A stretch of DNA of 64,000 nt from Candidatus Sabulitectum silens (GCA_001875255.1 MJAN01000004.1:62001-126000), one strand, 5' to 3'; shown: positions 29,169 through 40,167, counted from the first letter of the stretch. Notes: generated by a model not told the origin, from the sequence alone. Program-made: numbers and translations.

Positions 29169-30283
29169 CTACCGGAAGAGGAACCTGTCGGAAATCCCCT
29201 GAAGGGGTCGCCACCGCTCCGGGGGGGTGTATGAGAGTCTGGCCAGTTCTTCCCCGGAGCCGCTTTTCACCAGTTCCCTCACATGGCTTCCCCCTGCGAG
29301 GATGTCGATGGGCATTTTGTCGTATTCGTACTCGTAGGGGGAGGATTCCAGCGGGTCTGGACAAGGGTGAAGCAGTATTCCAGTATTCCCAGGGCTGCCA
29401 GAAAGGGTCTGAAGGCTTGGGGATCCGTTATGTGTATTTCCGCCCCGCCGCACTTGTACCCGCTGTGCTTGTTGAAGGTGGGAATGAAGAAATGGGGTCT
29501 GAGAACCGCTCCCTGCACATACCTGGAGCCGTTCAACCGGTTGCAGAGCCTCCAGGGGTCTACCCAGGGCGCACCGAATACCTGGAAGGGTCTGGTGGTT
29601 CCCCTGCCCTCTGACAGGTTGGTGGCCTCAAGGAGGCACATGCCGGGATAAACCAATGCGGTTTCCCTTGTCGGCATGTTCGGGGAGGGCATGACCCATG
29701 GGGGGGGGGTTGGGAAGGCTGAACACCTTCGGCCGGGGGATCCCGTCGAAGTCGGCGAAGAACAAGGCCAGTTCCCCGGTGGATAATCCGTGTCGCACTG
29801 GAATGGGATACATTCCCACGAAGGATGAAAAGGCCGTGTCCAGTACAGGGCCCTCCACCAGCCTGTTCCCCAGGGGGTTGGGGCGGTCGGTCACCGCCAC
29901 CGGTATGTCAAGCTCAGCACACCTGCGCATGGTGAGGGCCATGGAGTAGATGTATGTGTAGTAGCGGCTGCCAACATCCACAAGGTCGATAAGCACCCCG
30001 TCCGCCCCGGACAGCATGGAGTCTGTGGGCACCCGGGTGTTCCCGTAGAGGCTGTACACTGGAACGCCGTATTCCGGATGGGTGTACCCCTCCCATTCTA
30101 TCATATTGTCCTGGGTCTCTCCCCAGAAACCGTGCTGGGGGCCCATTACTCCGTGAAGCACACCCCATTGGTGCAGTTCATCAAGGGTGGACCTGAACCG
30201 GTGATCCACGGCGGCGTAGTGTGACAGGAGACATATCTTTTCCAGGGAAGGTTTTCCCGGGTGAGTATTTCGTTATTTTCCAT
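29169..30283 (-). CDS. namZ: DUF1343 / exo-beta-N-acetylmuramidase NamZ-like, frameshifted
   Basis: About 372 residues. Family signatures: VMGPQHGFWGETQDNM, GVPVYSLYGNTRVPT, LIDLVDVGSRYYTYIYSM, VTDRPNPLGNRLVEGPVLD and FVGMYPIPVRHGLSTGEL. NamZ removes terminal MurNAc from wall fragments. The frame breaks at a run of ten G (29700-29709), near 29400 and near 30250. The reconstructed N-terminus (ATG 30283) has no signal peptide and no clear ribosome site, so the start is doubtful; a cytoplasmic recycling role would fit if it is right. It diverges from the DUF6159 gene. Confidence 0.85.
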
Positions 30284-30337
30284 GGACGAAGAATATGAAA
30301 GGCGCAGTTTTTCCGCAATGGATGAAAGGAGCAGGGA

Positions 30338-31084
30338 GTGAACGTTTTCAGCCAGACCTTCGACGCTGTAAAGACCAGCTGGGGCATTCTCATGGCGGAT
30401 AAGGAGCTGATAATCTTCCCGGCCTGTCGGGAATACTGTGCCTCCTCGTGAGCGCCAGCTTCTTCTTCCCGATTTCCGCCTCGGGGCAGCCTGTTGAAGA
30501 ACTCTACGAAACGAACCGCGCCGGCTTCCTGGTTCTGACATTCCTTTTCTACTTCGCCAACTACTTCCTGATAACCTTCTTCAACTGCGCCGTCATAGCC
30601 TGCGCGGAGATACGGATGGCAGGGGGGAACCCCACGCTGGCCGATGGCTTCAGGGCCTCCTTCGCCGTAACCAGCTACATAGCCATGTGGGCCATGGTGG
30701 AGGCCACAGTGGGGCTGATCCTCAGAATGTTCCGGGGCAAGGGGCGAAGAAGCCTGATAACAGGTTCCCTGGGAACCATGTGGACCATGGCGGCATTCTT
30801 CGTTCCCCCGAGGATGGTCATCGACAGGATCGACCCATTCACAGCGCTGAAAAGTGCCTGGAAGGATCTGAAGGGGAACTGGGGTCACCAGCTTGTGGGG
30901 GTGTAAGCTTCGGGCTGCTGGGGTTCCTGGCTGCCCTTCCCGCCCTTGCCCTTCTCTTCTCATCCGGTTTCCAGAGCCCCGGCGCACTGATAGCCGCCGG
31001 TGTCTGGCTGCTTCTTGCAACCCTGATCATATCAACCCTGAGGCCGTTTTTCAGGCCTCCCTGTATCTCAGGATCAGGGGCTGA
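30338..31084 (+). CDS. DUF6159-family integral membrane protein, frameshifted
   Basis: About 249 residues with roughly six membrane helices. The N-terminus is family-typical: TFDAVKTSWGILMADKELI, then FPALSGILCLLVSASFFF after one base is restored near 30422. A second restoration near 30900 gives HQLVGVSFGLLGFLAAL, and a third near 31050 joins to FQASLYLRIRG at the end. GTG 30338 follows AGGAGCAGG. The function of the family is unknown. It converges with the phosphodiesterase gene, with 2 bases between stops. Confidence 0.78.
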
Positions 31085-31086
31085 GT

Positions 31087-31850
31087 TCAGCGGAAGGGTA
31101 TGACGTCTCCCTGGTTCAGGAAAACGGTTCCCGGATGGATCACGTCGGCCTCGGCGGCTATCTCCCCGGCGAACCAGGGCTTCATGTGGAACACATAGAC
31201 GGGGATGTCCGGGCTGTTCAGCTTACGCAGTTCATCGGCGGCCAGGGAAGGGGACAGATGGTCCGACGCCAGGGCGATGCTTCTGCTGGAATCGGGGAAG
31301 GAAACCTCGATGAAGACACCGGAGGGGGTGCCCTCGGCCCTGGCCCTCTTCCAGATGGTGTCCGTGGGCCCGGTGTCCCCTGAATAGACCATCAGCCCGC
31401 CGTCGGCCCTGAAAGGAAGCCCCTGGCCCCTGCGGGATGGTTCACAGGAACCGCCATGGCCTCCACCCCCCCTGGAAGCTCCACCCACACTTCGTCGGGA
31501 AGCACCCTGTATTCGAGAAGCGGGGCGCCGGCGGTTTCGATCTTGGTGAAGTCCGGCCAGATAAGGCCGTTCATGTAGTGGGTCTTTACTATGGAAATGC
31601 AGGCTTCGCTTCCCATGACCACCAGGGGACGGTTCCTCGTGTGAACCATGGAATCCAGTATGAAGCCCAGATCGAGTATGTGGTCGAGGTGGGCGTGGGT
31701 CAGGATCACCGCGTCCACTTCATTAAGTTCCTCCGGTGGTATGAAGGAGGCGCTGCCTGCGTCGATGAGCACCCTGGGGCCAAGCCTCATGCAAACGATG
31801 CGGTCAACGGCGTTCTTTGAACCGGCGGCACCGGTAACCTCAATGTACAT
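31087..31850 (-). CDS. MBL-fold protein of the class II cyclic-nucleotide phosphodiesterase type, one frameshift
   Basis: About 255 residues. The metallo-beta-lactamase signature is LTHAHLDHILDLGF, with later metal ligands in MVYSGDTGP and LASDHLSP. The motif THYMNGLIWPDFTKI is characteristic of PDEase class II (CpdP/PDE1-like), which hydrolyses cAMP/cGMP. The frame breaks near 31430 (NHPAGARGFLSG versus FRADGGLMVYSGD). ATG 31850 is preferred (GAGGA 9 bases upstream); GTG 31859 is possible. It follows alr in the same direction. Confidence 0.8.
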
Positions 31851-31862
31851 ATACGACACTCC

Positions 31863-32991
31863 TCATTTTACCACCCTGGGAAGCAGCGGGCTTATCCCGG
31901 TTACCACCTCATAGTTTATTGTATTCATCCACCCGGCCATGAGTTCGGCGGATATCTCCTCGTCGCCGGACCTTCCAAGGAGCACAACCTCGTCCTCGAG
32001 TTTTACCCCGGGTATGTCGGTGACATCCACCATGCACAGGTTCATGCAGATCCTTCCCAGGACCGGAGCCCGCCTGCCCTTCACCAGAACCCAGCCTGTG
32101 TTGCCCAGGGACCTTCTGTATCCGTCGGCGTAGCCCACGGGCAGGACTGCTATACGTGTGGTCCGGGTGGTGCGGCAGGTGCAGCCGTAGCCTACGAAGC
32201 TTCCCCGGGGAACATCCTTCAGCTGAACCGCCCGGGTCTTCCAGGAGAGCACCGGCGCGAGGTCAGGCATGCGAACACCCATGGATTCAGCGGAAAGACG
32301 GGTTTCCCTTGAGGGCCACAGTCCGTAGAGGCCGATCCCCGTTCTAAGCATGGAAAAGTGTGTCTTTGAGAAAAGAATGGCAGCGGCGGTGCAGGCAGTG
32401 TGTATCACCGGGGGTCTGATACCGTTCCCGCCCAGGTATCCAGAACCTCCTGGAACCTGCTGAGCTGACTGCCTGCGTACTGGTGGTCGAGTGTATCCTC
32501 GATGTTGGCGAAGTGGGTGTAAACCCCCTCGAGCACCGTTCCGGGAATGTCCGTAAGCCGACCGGCAAGGGCAGTGGCGTCTTCGGGAAGGACTCCCTGG
32601 CGCCATGTTCCCGTTTCCACCTTCATGTGAACTATCAGTTCTTTTCAGAAGGGGGAAGCGAAGAAATGGCGGTGGCGGTCTCGAAGTTGCACACCATGAT
32701 CCGGAGGTGGGCCTCTCTGGCCTCGGACAGCCTTGCCAGGGGAACATGCCCCAACAGAAGCACAGGCCTGTTCTCCCCCAGGGCCCTTATCTCGAGGCCC
32801 TCTTCAAGGGAATTCACCGCAAGCCAGCCTGCTGAGGGAAGCAGGGGAAGCATCTCACTCACTCCGTGGCCGTAGGCATTGCTTTTCACCACTGCGCAGT
32901 GAATACCTCGGAAGCCGTGGCCTCTTCTTATTTCCGCCAGGTTGCGGTCCGGCGACCCGGCGCTGAGTTCCACCCATACCAGACTGCTCAT
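31863..32991 (-). CDS. alr: Alanine racemase, frameshifted
   Basis: About 376 residues. The PLP-binding Lys is in CAVVKSNAYGHG (Lys36), the barrel motif is GVYTHFANIED, and the second catalytic Tyr region is SFVGYGCTCRT, followed by LPVGYADGYRRSLG and GRICMNLCMVDVTD. It makes D-alanine for peptidoglycan. Bases are missing near 32640 and 32425. ATG 32991 starts directly at SSLVWVELS. As an essential enzyme it is a good case that the breaks are not real. Confidence 0.94.
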
Positions 32992-33074
32992 GCAGGTAGA
33001 ATACGCCAATAAAACCAGTTATGCAAGGAACCCTCCGGTGTGGTTATATTGACCGAAATTGAATGGAGGAAAAC

Positions 33075-34150
33075 ATGACCACCGTAAGATTTCTGCAGGC
33101 GGACAGCATGACCGGGGAAGGCTTCCAGGAACTTCTCTCCCCATTTAAACCGGTGTCACCGGAGGGCAGCCGGGAGATGGTGGCTGTAAAACTGCACCCG
33201 GCGAGGAGGGGAACGGCTCCTTTGTTTCTCCGGGCTCGTGGGATGGTGCTGGATGCCCTTGACTTCCGGAAAGACGCACCTTCCTCACCGACACAACGGT
33301 CCTCTACGGCGGCAGGCGTATGTGCGCCCCGGATTATGTTGCCCTTGCCCACGCCCACGGCTTCGGCATGCCGGATTTTCCCCCATTCATCGTTGCCGAC
33401 GGCCTTACGGGTACCGAGGAACACAGGGTCAAGCTGCCCGGACACTGCGAAACAGGTACCGCAAGGCTTGCGGGGATCCTGGCCAGAACCGGCAAGGCGG
33501 TCATGATAAGCCACTTCAAGGGACACCTGCTGGCGGGTTTCGGGGGGGCCATCAAACACCTGGGAATGGGCTGGTCCGCCAAGGCGGGAAAACTCTACCA
33601 GCACTCATCGGTACTTCCCTCGATAAAGGCGGATAAATGCACAGGCTGCCGTGCATGCCTTCCTGTCTGCGGTTCCGGGGCAATCACTCACCGTGGGGAA
33701 ACGGTCTACATAGATCAGAAAGCCTGCACGGGCTGCGGCGAGTGCCTCCAGGTATGCCCTGTGGGGGCCATTGGCATAAGATGGAACCAGGAAGCGGACG
33801 CCTTCATGGGTAGAATGACGGAATACGCCCTGGCGGCCACCATGGCGGTGGAGATCCCGGTCTATGTAAACTTCCTCACGAAGATATCACCGGACTGCGA
33901 CTGCATGAAGAACGAAGGACCACCCATGGTGGCGGACATTGGAGTGCTTGCCTCCACCGACCCAGTTGCCATAGACCAGGCCTCCCTGGACCTTGTCACA
34001 GCGGCGGAACCCCTGGGAGACAATGCCCCTGCGGGAAGTGACAAGTTCCTGGGAGTGCGCCGGGACCGGGACGGCTCGAAACAGCTGGAAATCGGTGAGA
34101 GGATCGGTCTCGGCAAAAGGGAATACCGTCTGGAAAAGGTGGTTGTTTGA
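33075..34150 (+). CDS. DUF362 protein with two [4Fe-4S] ferredoxin motifs, one frameshift
   Basis: About 359 residues. A DUF362 domain (SHFKGHLLAGFGGAIKHLGMG) contains an inserted bacterial ferredoxin unit with CTGCRACLPVCGSGAI and CTGCGECLQVCPVGAI, each C-x2-C-x2-C-x3-C. The C-terminal part resumes DUF362 (MVADIGVLASTDPVAIDQASLDL). A redox role in anaerobes is usual, but no reaction is established. GGAGGA at 33065-33070 sets the start at ATG 33075. One base is missing near 33275. The stop overlaps the EamA start. Confidence 0.88.
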
Positions 34151-34988
34151 CAGGCGGGACAAAAGCCGCGGTCCTCATGACCGCGGCTGCCCTTTTTCTT
34201 TCCCTTGTACCCCTGGCGGTTCAGCTGGTGCCCGGGGACTCAGGAATAACCACCAGCCAGAAGCTGGTCGCAAGGGGTTCAGTGGCGGCCCTGGTAACCC
34301 TTGTGCTTCTGCGAAGAAGGGGAATATCCCTCTTGTCCCACCGTCCGCCGCTTCTTTTTCTGAGAAGCGCCCTGGGGACCCTGGGAATGGTCTGCTACTT
34401 CTACGCCCTGGAACACCTTCCCATGTCAAACACTGTCACCATGAACAAGCTCAGCCCCTTTTTCGTTATCCTTTTCTCGTGGATCTTTCTCGGCGAAAGG
34501 CTCAGGCCGGTACAGGTACTGGCAATGATCACAGCCTTTTCCGGGGTTGCCCTGGTGGCGGGACCCGGGAGCATGACACTGTCAACGGCGGTGCTCCTGG
34601 CCCTTGCTTCGGCGGTCTTCGCCGGGGCGGCCTACACCACCCTCAGGGCCCTGAGGAGATACGACTCTCCTCTGCTGATAGTATTCTGGTTCAGCCTGTT
34701 CTCTGTTGCTGTGTTCCTGCCTCCCGCCATATCAAAAGGGACCGTCCCCGGCTGGAACGCCCTTCTTCCCCTGGCGGGGATAGGGGTGGCGGGGGTTACC
34801 GGACAAATCCTCATGACCGCCGCCTACAGATACGCCGAGGGGGGCAAAGTTGCTGTCTACGGCTACCTCAGCGTGGTTTTTGCCATTCTGTGGCAGGTTG
34901 CGGTTTTGGAGAAATGCCCCCCGCAGCGGTGCTGGCCGGAGCTGTTCTGGTGATGGCGGGGGGCTTCATCAACTACAGGTTCGCCTAG
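34147..34988 (+). CDS. EamA/DMT-superfamily transporter, frameshift at end
   Basis: About 281 residues with ten membrane helices in two EamA repeats (YFYALEHLPMSNTVTMNKLSP and TAAYRYAEGGKVAVYGYLS mark corresponding positions). It exports or imports a small metabolite. TTG 34147 overlaps the DUF362 stop (TTGA) and has AAAAGGTGG upstream. One base is missing near 34905; the repaired end is AVLAGAVLVMAGGFINYRFA. Its stop shares CTAG with the convergent deiminase gene. Confidence 0.88.
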
Positions 34989-36639
34989 CGGATCAGCACC
35001 GCCCTGGCTGCGGACACGGAACCACCGCGATGGAACCTCACATAGTAAACGCCGTCGGACACATCCCCGCCGGGGGTCCATTCCATGAGCCCGGAGGCAT
35101 CTGAACCGCCGCTGTGGACCAGCCTTCCAGCGGAATCGTAAACGCTGAACACCGTTTCCGGCTCACCGGCGAAGACCATGGAGCTACTGAAGGGATTGCC
35201 GCTGACCATACCGGGAACCGAAGGGGATGATGAACCCCCCTCTACACCGGTGGAGTTCACCGTGTAACCGTTGAACCATGTTCCAGGGGCGTACTGCGGA
35301 TGGGCGGACACCCTGCCGGAGGAATCCTCAGCCTTATGTAGTAGTCCACGAAGTCGCCGTTGGACTGACCGGGGATCGCCGCGGTGTAGTTGCCGGAACC
35401 GGCGGATGTCATGGTGACCTGTGAGAAGGACCCGGAGTTGACCCTGTAGTAAACCTTTGCTGAAACCAGGGAGTTGGCGGGGTTTGGCCTTATGAATGCG
35501 GTTATCTCAACCGGGAAGCCGGACTGCTCCGGAGCCACCGGGGTGTGGAGGACCTCCAGCATGTATCTGTCAATGACATTCCTGCTTCTGCAGTGGAGGG
35601 CATCGGTGTTCTCAAAGCCGGAGTAGTAAACCGGCGTGATGTTGTACCCGGGGATGGCTTCGTTGAAGGCCAGTTCCGCGGCGGAATCGTTACCGGTGTT
35701 CCACACCGGCATGTAGTAGGTGTCGTTGTGAAGAAGGCCGTTCACATAGCCCTCGGTGCCGCTGGAGAAAACCCTGTAGACATTCCATGGATAACCGTAC
35801 TGGCAGTTGGTTTCCGCTATGAGGTCCGCGGCGGCTTCCAGGGCGGCGTAGTCTCCATGGGAAGGGGGCACCTGAAGGACCATTACGCGGTCGGGGCTGA
35901 GCATTTTCGCCCAGCAGTCGATGTGGTTGATGTAGCTGCTCTGGGGGTCGTCGTAAACCCTGTACTCGGAAACTCCCAGGTACTCCTCCATCTGCGAGTG
36001 CACCCAGGCAACCTGATTACCGTTGTCGTTGTACACCTCGTCCTGGGACATGGACTCGCCGAGACCCCCGGACATGTAGTTCCCTCCGGTATGAACGATG
36101 GAGGATGTATAGACCGGAATACCCCACTGGTCGCCTATTACCTGGGGTATGAGATCGTCGAGGGGCCGGGGTCTGTTATAGGAATAGTTGAAGATGCCCT
36201 GGGTTCCGTCGGGAAGGGTGATGAACCAGGGTCCGTAGTCCCTTACCCAGATGGAGTTGGTCGGGGCCACGATGAAATCGGTGTTGTCCATGTTGACCCC
36301 GGCGGAGGTCAGGGATGACTGGGCCGAAGCATGCTGGGAGGATGAAACGATTACCCATAGTTCCCCGCTGTTGGAAACGTCGATGAGAAAATCGTAGGGA
36401 ACGCCCAGCGGCCAGCGGACCATTACTCCGGTTGACGGTTCGAACTCGGCGGGGTTCCGTACCCCGGAAGGAGGAGGGTCGGACCTCTCCAGGTATGTGC
36501 CGATCTCCCCTGCCCTGGTAAGCTCCTCTTCGGTGAAACCGATGGGGAGGAGCTCCTCGGTTCCGCACAGGGATAACTCAGCCCCGGCGGCCAGTGCCGC
36601 TGAAGCCATCACAGCGATCAAAACAGCTGAAATTCTCAT
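34985..36639 (-). CDS. Secreted peptidylarginine-deiminase family protein with T9SS-type C-terminal tail, one frameshift
   Basis: About 551 residues: signal peptide (ISAVLIAVMASAALAAGA), a porphyromonas-type agmatine/peptidylarginine deiminase domain (STGVMVRWPLGVPYDF, SIWVRDYGPWFITLPDG, YINHIDCWAKML, ALHCRSRNVID with the likely catalytic Cys), a beta module, and a 70-residue tail with GNPFSSSMVF, VYDSAGRLVHSGG and GVYYVRF, ending VLIR. That tail has the layout of type IX secretion sorting domains. The frame breaks near 35320, so the tail lies in another frame as written. The enzyme would deiminate Arg or agmatine outside the cell. Confidence 0.82.
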
Positions 36640-36715
36640 CTGGTTTCCTTCATTCTTCTGTGGCGGGGGAAAAGTATATTACATTAACAATTTCAACAGA
36701 ACTGGAGTTCCAAAT

Positions 36716-37128
36716 ATGGAGAAACATATAGTGTTCAGCCTTACGGCAACAGTGCTGTGGGGTTTCTGGGCAATTCTCGTGAAAATATCCTCAACCCGAA
36801 TGGGCCACTGGCCCTCCATTCTGATCTATACCCTCTTCTCAGTGGTGACCGTGGCCCTTCTTTTCATGGGACTGGGGCAGAACCTCCGGTCGGTGGACGC
36901 CACCGGGGTGCTGATAGCCGGAGGGGCCGGCATACTGGGCGGCCTTGCCTTATTTTCTTCCAGAAAGCCGTTGCCTGCGGCCCGGTGAGCACCTCAACGG
37001 CTCTTTCCGCCCTCTATCCGGTCCTGGCGGTGGTTTTCGGGATCTTCGTCCTGAAGGAAAACCCCTCGGTAACCAATCTGGTGGGGATCATGCTCGCGTT
37101 AGCCGGGGGAATACTCATCTCAATTTGA
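36716..37128 (+). CDS. Single-repeat EamA-type membrane protein, one frameshift
   Basis: About 138 residues, only one EamA repeat with five membrane helices: TVLWGFWAILVKISSTRMG at the start and ALYPVLAVVFGIFVLKENPS near the end. One base restored near 36955 gives LALFFQKAVACGPVSTSTAL. Half-length DMT proteins work as dimers. GGAG precedes ATG 36716. It stands alone between a divergent deiminase and the DegT gene. Confidence 0.8.
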
Positions 37129-37199
37129 TATTCGGTCTTTTCCGTTGTATTTTACCAGAGTATTCTCGAATTTCAAACCTTAAAGAAGGGTAATTCCAA

Positions 37200-38348
37200 A
37201 TGGCTGTTCCATTCCTGGACCTGAAAGCCCAGTACCATGAGATCAAGAACGAGGTCAAGCCCGAAATAGAAGAGGTCATGGAAACCTGCTACTATGTCCT
37301 TGGCCCGAAAGTAAGGAACTTCGAGGAGAAATTCGCAGATATCTGTTCCGCCAGGCACTGCATAGCCCTTTCCAGCGGCACGGCGGCGGTCCACGGAATG
37401 ATATGGGCGGCGGACCTCCCGGCGGGGAGCGGCCTGATAACACCTCCCAATACCTTCACCGCAACCGCCGAGGGGATCGTCCTGGCGGGTCATGTTCCCG
37501 TATTCGTGGACGCCGAGGCCGAAACATGGAACCTTTCCCCGGAAGCAACCGCCGAGTTCCTTGAGTCCTGCTCTTCCTCGGGGAAACCGGTGGACCCGAA
37601 AACCGGTGCGGTGATAAGGGGAATAGTGGGGGTGGACCTCTACGGCCATGCCGCGGATTATCAGGCCCTTCAGACCATAGCCGACGATTACGGGCTCTTC
37701 CTTTTTGAGGACGCCGCCCAGTCACACGACGGCTCAAGGGGAGGCAAGTCCACGGGAAGCTTCGGAAATGCAGCCAGTTTCAGCTTCTACCCCGGTAAGA
37801 ACATGGGAGCCTGGGGAGAAGGCGGCGCGGTAACCACATGCGACGACGCCCTTGCTGAAAGGATGAGGAGCCTCCGCGACCACGGCTCCAGCGAAAAGTA
37901 CTACTACAGGGCAATAGGGCACAACTACCGGATGAGCGCCTTCCAGGGAGCCGTACTGGGTGTAAAGACGAAGTACATACACCGCTGGAACGACCAGCGC
38001 ATAAATGCCGCGGCCAGGTATTCCGAACTGCTTAAGGACCTTCCCCTTAAGCTGCCTGTAACCTCCGGGGATACCAGGCATGTCTTCCACCTCTACGCCG
38101 TTCACACTCCTGTCCGCGACGAACTGAGAAGCTATCTGGCCTCCAGGGATATCGGCGCTGGTCTCCACTACCCCGAACCCCTCCACACACAGAAGGCCTA
38201 CGAGTACCTGGGATACTCCAGGGGAGATTTCCCCCTTTGCGAAAAGAACGCCATGGAAAACCTCACACTGCCCATGTTCCCCACGATCACCCCGGATCAG
38301 CAGCAGGAGGTAGCCAGGGCCATCGAGGACTTCTTCAGAAAGGGTTAA
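37200..38348 (+). CDS. DegT/DnrJ/EryC1 aminotransferase
   Basis: An intact 382-residue PLP enzyme. The internal aldimine Lys is in SFYPGKNMGAWGEGG (Lys200); SSGTAAVHG binds the phosphate and FEDAAQSHDG holds the Asp. It transaminates a keto-sugar nucleotide to an amino sugar for surface glycans. AAGAAGGG precedes the ATG. The sugar transferase follows after 1 base, so the pair likely acts in polysaccharide synthesis. The sugar is not identifiable. Confidence 0.94.
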   Translation: MAVPFLDLKAQYHEIKNEVKPEIEEVMETCYYVLGPKVRNFEEKFADICSARHCIALSSGTAAVHGMIWAADLPAGSGLITPPNTFTATAEGIVLAGHVPVFVDAEAETWNLSPEATAEFLESCSSSGKPVDPKTGAVIRGIVGVDLYGHAADYQALQTIADDYGLFLFEDAAQSHDGSRGGKSTGSFGNAASFSFYPGKNMGAWGEGGAVTTCDDALAERMRSLRDHGSSEKYYYRAIGHNYRMSAFQGAVLGVKTKYIHRWNDQRINAAARYSELLKDLPLKLPVTSGDTRHVFHLYAVHTPVRDELRSYLASRDIGAGLHYPEPLHTQKAYEYLGYSRGDFPLCEKNAMENLTLPMFPTITPDQQQEVARAIEDFFRKG

Positions 38349-38349
38349 C

Positions 38350-39795
38350 TTGCCTACAGCAAGGGTCTTGACGCTGAACAAAAGGTATTATGCCGCAGGG
38401 GTTGTCATTGACCTGGCAACGGTGGCGGTTTCCCTGCTTCTGGCGGTGTTCCTTCGTTTCGGACATTTGTGGGCCTTTCCCCTTTCCGAGTACATGGGAA
38501 CCGGAGCCTTTTTCTTTCTGGGCTGCTACACCACTTCGGTGGTGGAGAACCTCTATTCCGTGCGAACCACCCTCAACAGGCCGATGCTTCTCTACCGCAC
38601 CATGCGGATGGTGTTCATCGTAACCGGCGCTTTCATGCTGGTGGTCTTTCTTTTCAACGGTGCAAGATACGTGTTCATAGACAGCAGGTTCGTTCTGGTG
38701 TTCAACATGTTCATCTTCATGCTTCTCACCCTCATGAACAGGCTCTTCCTTCTTCCCTCGCTCTTCGAGGCCTTCTACGGCGGCAAACGAAGCAGCAGGT
38801 CCAATCTGCTCATCGCGGGTAATCCCTCAAAGAACAGAAAGATATCCGCCCTGCTCAGGAAGTCGAAGATATACGCCACCGGGGAGCGGGTACTTCAGTG
38901 GCCCGACCCCCTTCCGGATTCCCCGGAGGGAATAACCTCGGCGGTAATGGAACAGATGGAGGAAAGGAAATGCCGGGGCGTAATACTTCTTTTTGACAAA
39001 AGGCACACTGTGAACTGCATCGCCGAAACTTCGGTGATGTTCAACGACCTCCAGGTCCCCTTCGTCATCTATGGGGAGGAGATACTGGACCTGGGCTATT
39101 TCGACCCCTGGTTCAGCCTGAACGACTACGGCGCCCTTACCTTCATGAAAAGGGGCCGAAGGCCCGGTGTTGTGACCATGGGCAGGTTCTACGACCTTCT
39201 CATTGCCGGGGGATCACTCATCCTCCTTTCCCCTGTGCTGCTCCTCGTTGCCCTTGCGGTGAAGCTCACCAGCCGGGGGCCGGTGCTTTTTCGCCAGGAA
39301 AGGGTGGGAAAGAACGGCAAGACCTTCGGCTTCCTTAAGTTCAGGTCAATGAAGGTGGGCGCCAGCAACGCCGAGGAGCACAGGAAGTATTTCAGCGACT
39401 ATGCGAAGGGAATAAGCGCGGAAACCGACGAAGACGGGGAAACCTACAAGCTGGACCAGTCCTCCAGGATCACCACCGTGGGCAGGCTTATCAGGAAGAC
39501 CTCACTGGACGAGTTTCCCCAGCTTTTCAATGTTCTGAAGGGGGAAATGGCCATCGTCGGCCCGAGGCCCTGCATTCCCTATGAACTTGAACACTACCGC
39601 GGGTGGCAGCGCAGACGGTTCATGGTGCGCCCGGGGCTCACGGGGATATGGCAGGTTTACGGTAGAAGCAGGCTTCCCTTCGACAAGGCCCAGTTCCTGG
39701 ACTTCCTGTACACCATCGACGCGTCCCACTCACTGGACTTCAGGCTCATCGTAAAAACCGTTCCTGTGGTTCTGTTTGGAAAGGGCGGGTTATAA
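38350..39795 (+). CDS. Polyprenyl-phosphate sugar-1-phosphate transferase (WbaP/WcaJ-type)
   Basis: An intact 481-residue protein. Four N-terminal membrane helices precede a Rossmann-like domain, a fifth hydrophobic segment (FYDLLIAGGSLILLSPVLLL) and the bacterial sugar transferase domain: SRGPVLFRQERVGKNG, FLKFRSMKVGA, RKTSLDEFPQLFNVLKGEM, VGPRP and VRPGLTGIWQV. It starts lipid-linked glycan assembly by moving sugar-1-phosphate to undecaprenyl phosphate. TTG 38350 lies one base after the DegT stop. The stop abuts that of the convergent gene in TTATAA. Confidence 0.94.
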   Translation: MPTARVLTLNKRYYAAGVVIDLATVAVSLLLAVFLRFGHLWAFPLSEYMGTGAFFFLGCYTTSVVENLYSVRTTLNRPMLLYRTMRMVFIVTGAFMLVVFLFNGARYVFIDSRFVLVFNMFIFMLLTLMNRLFLLPSLFEAFYGGKRSSRSNLLIAGNPSKNRKISALLRKSKIYATGERVLQWPDPLPDSPEGITSAVMEQMEERKCRGVILLFDKRHTVNCIAETSVMFNDLQVPFVIYGEEILDLGYFDPWFSLNDYGALTFMKRGRRPGVVTMGRFYDLLIAGGSLILLSPVLLLVALAVKLTSRGPVLFRQERVGKNGKTFGFLKFRSMKVGASNAEEHRKYFSDYAKGISAETDEDGETYKLDQSSRITTVGRLIRKTSLDEFPQLFNVLKGEMAIVGPRPCIPYELEHYRGWQRRRFMVRPGLTGIWQVYGRSRLPFDKAQFLDFLYTIDASHSLDFRLIVKTVPVVLFGKGGL

Positions 39796-40167
39796 GCCGG
39801 TGTGGCTCACCCAGGTGCGTTCGAGTATCCAGCCTGCCAGAACTCCTTCGTCAAGCCCCTGCTGCATTCTTTCCACGGCGCTGAAGACGTCCTCTCTGAA
39901 CAGAATGAGGGATGCTTCGGGAATGTCCACCTGAAGGCCCAGAACGGGCCATCCCGCGGCAATGCTGTCAGCCAGAAGGAAGAAAACACCGCCGTAGTGC
40001 TTCAGAAGTGAGTCTCCCATGGCAAGGCTTCCCTCCATGCCAACGGTGAGAAGCTCTTCGGTGACCGTTGCCGAATGGACCGGGATACCCCTTGAGACGC
40101 AGTCCTCTACGATACCCGCGGAGGCCGCGGAAAGCAGGGAAACAAGCAAAAATGGGAAAAGCTTCAC
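39790..40167 (-). CDS. Small secreted protein, no family recognised
   Basis: An intact 125-residue protein with a signal peptide (LFPFLLVSLLSAASA). The mature part is acidic and mixed helix/sheet (LGLQVDIPEASLILFREDVF, RMQQGLDEGVLAGWILERT) without Cys pairs other than one Cys at about 23. GTG 40167 has GGAGG 4 bases upstream. Function unknown. Confidence 0.6.
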   Translation of the reverse strand: MKLFPFLLVSLLSAASAGIVEDCVSRGIPVHSATVTEELLTVGMEGSLAMGDSLLKHYGGVFFLLADSIAAGWPVLGLQVDIPEASLILFREDVFSAVERMQQGLDEGVLAGWILERTWVSHTGL

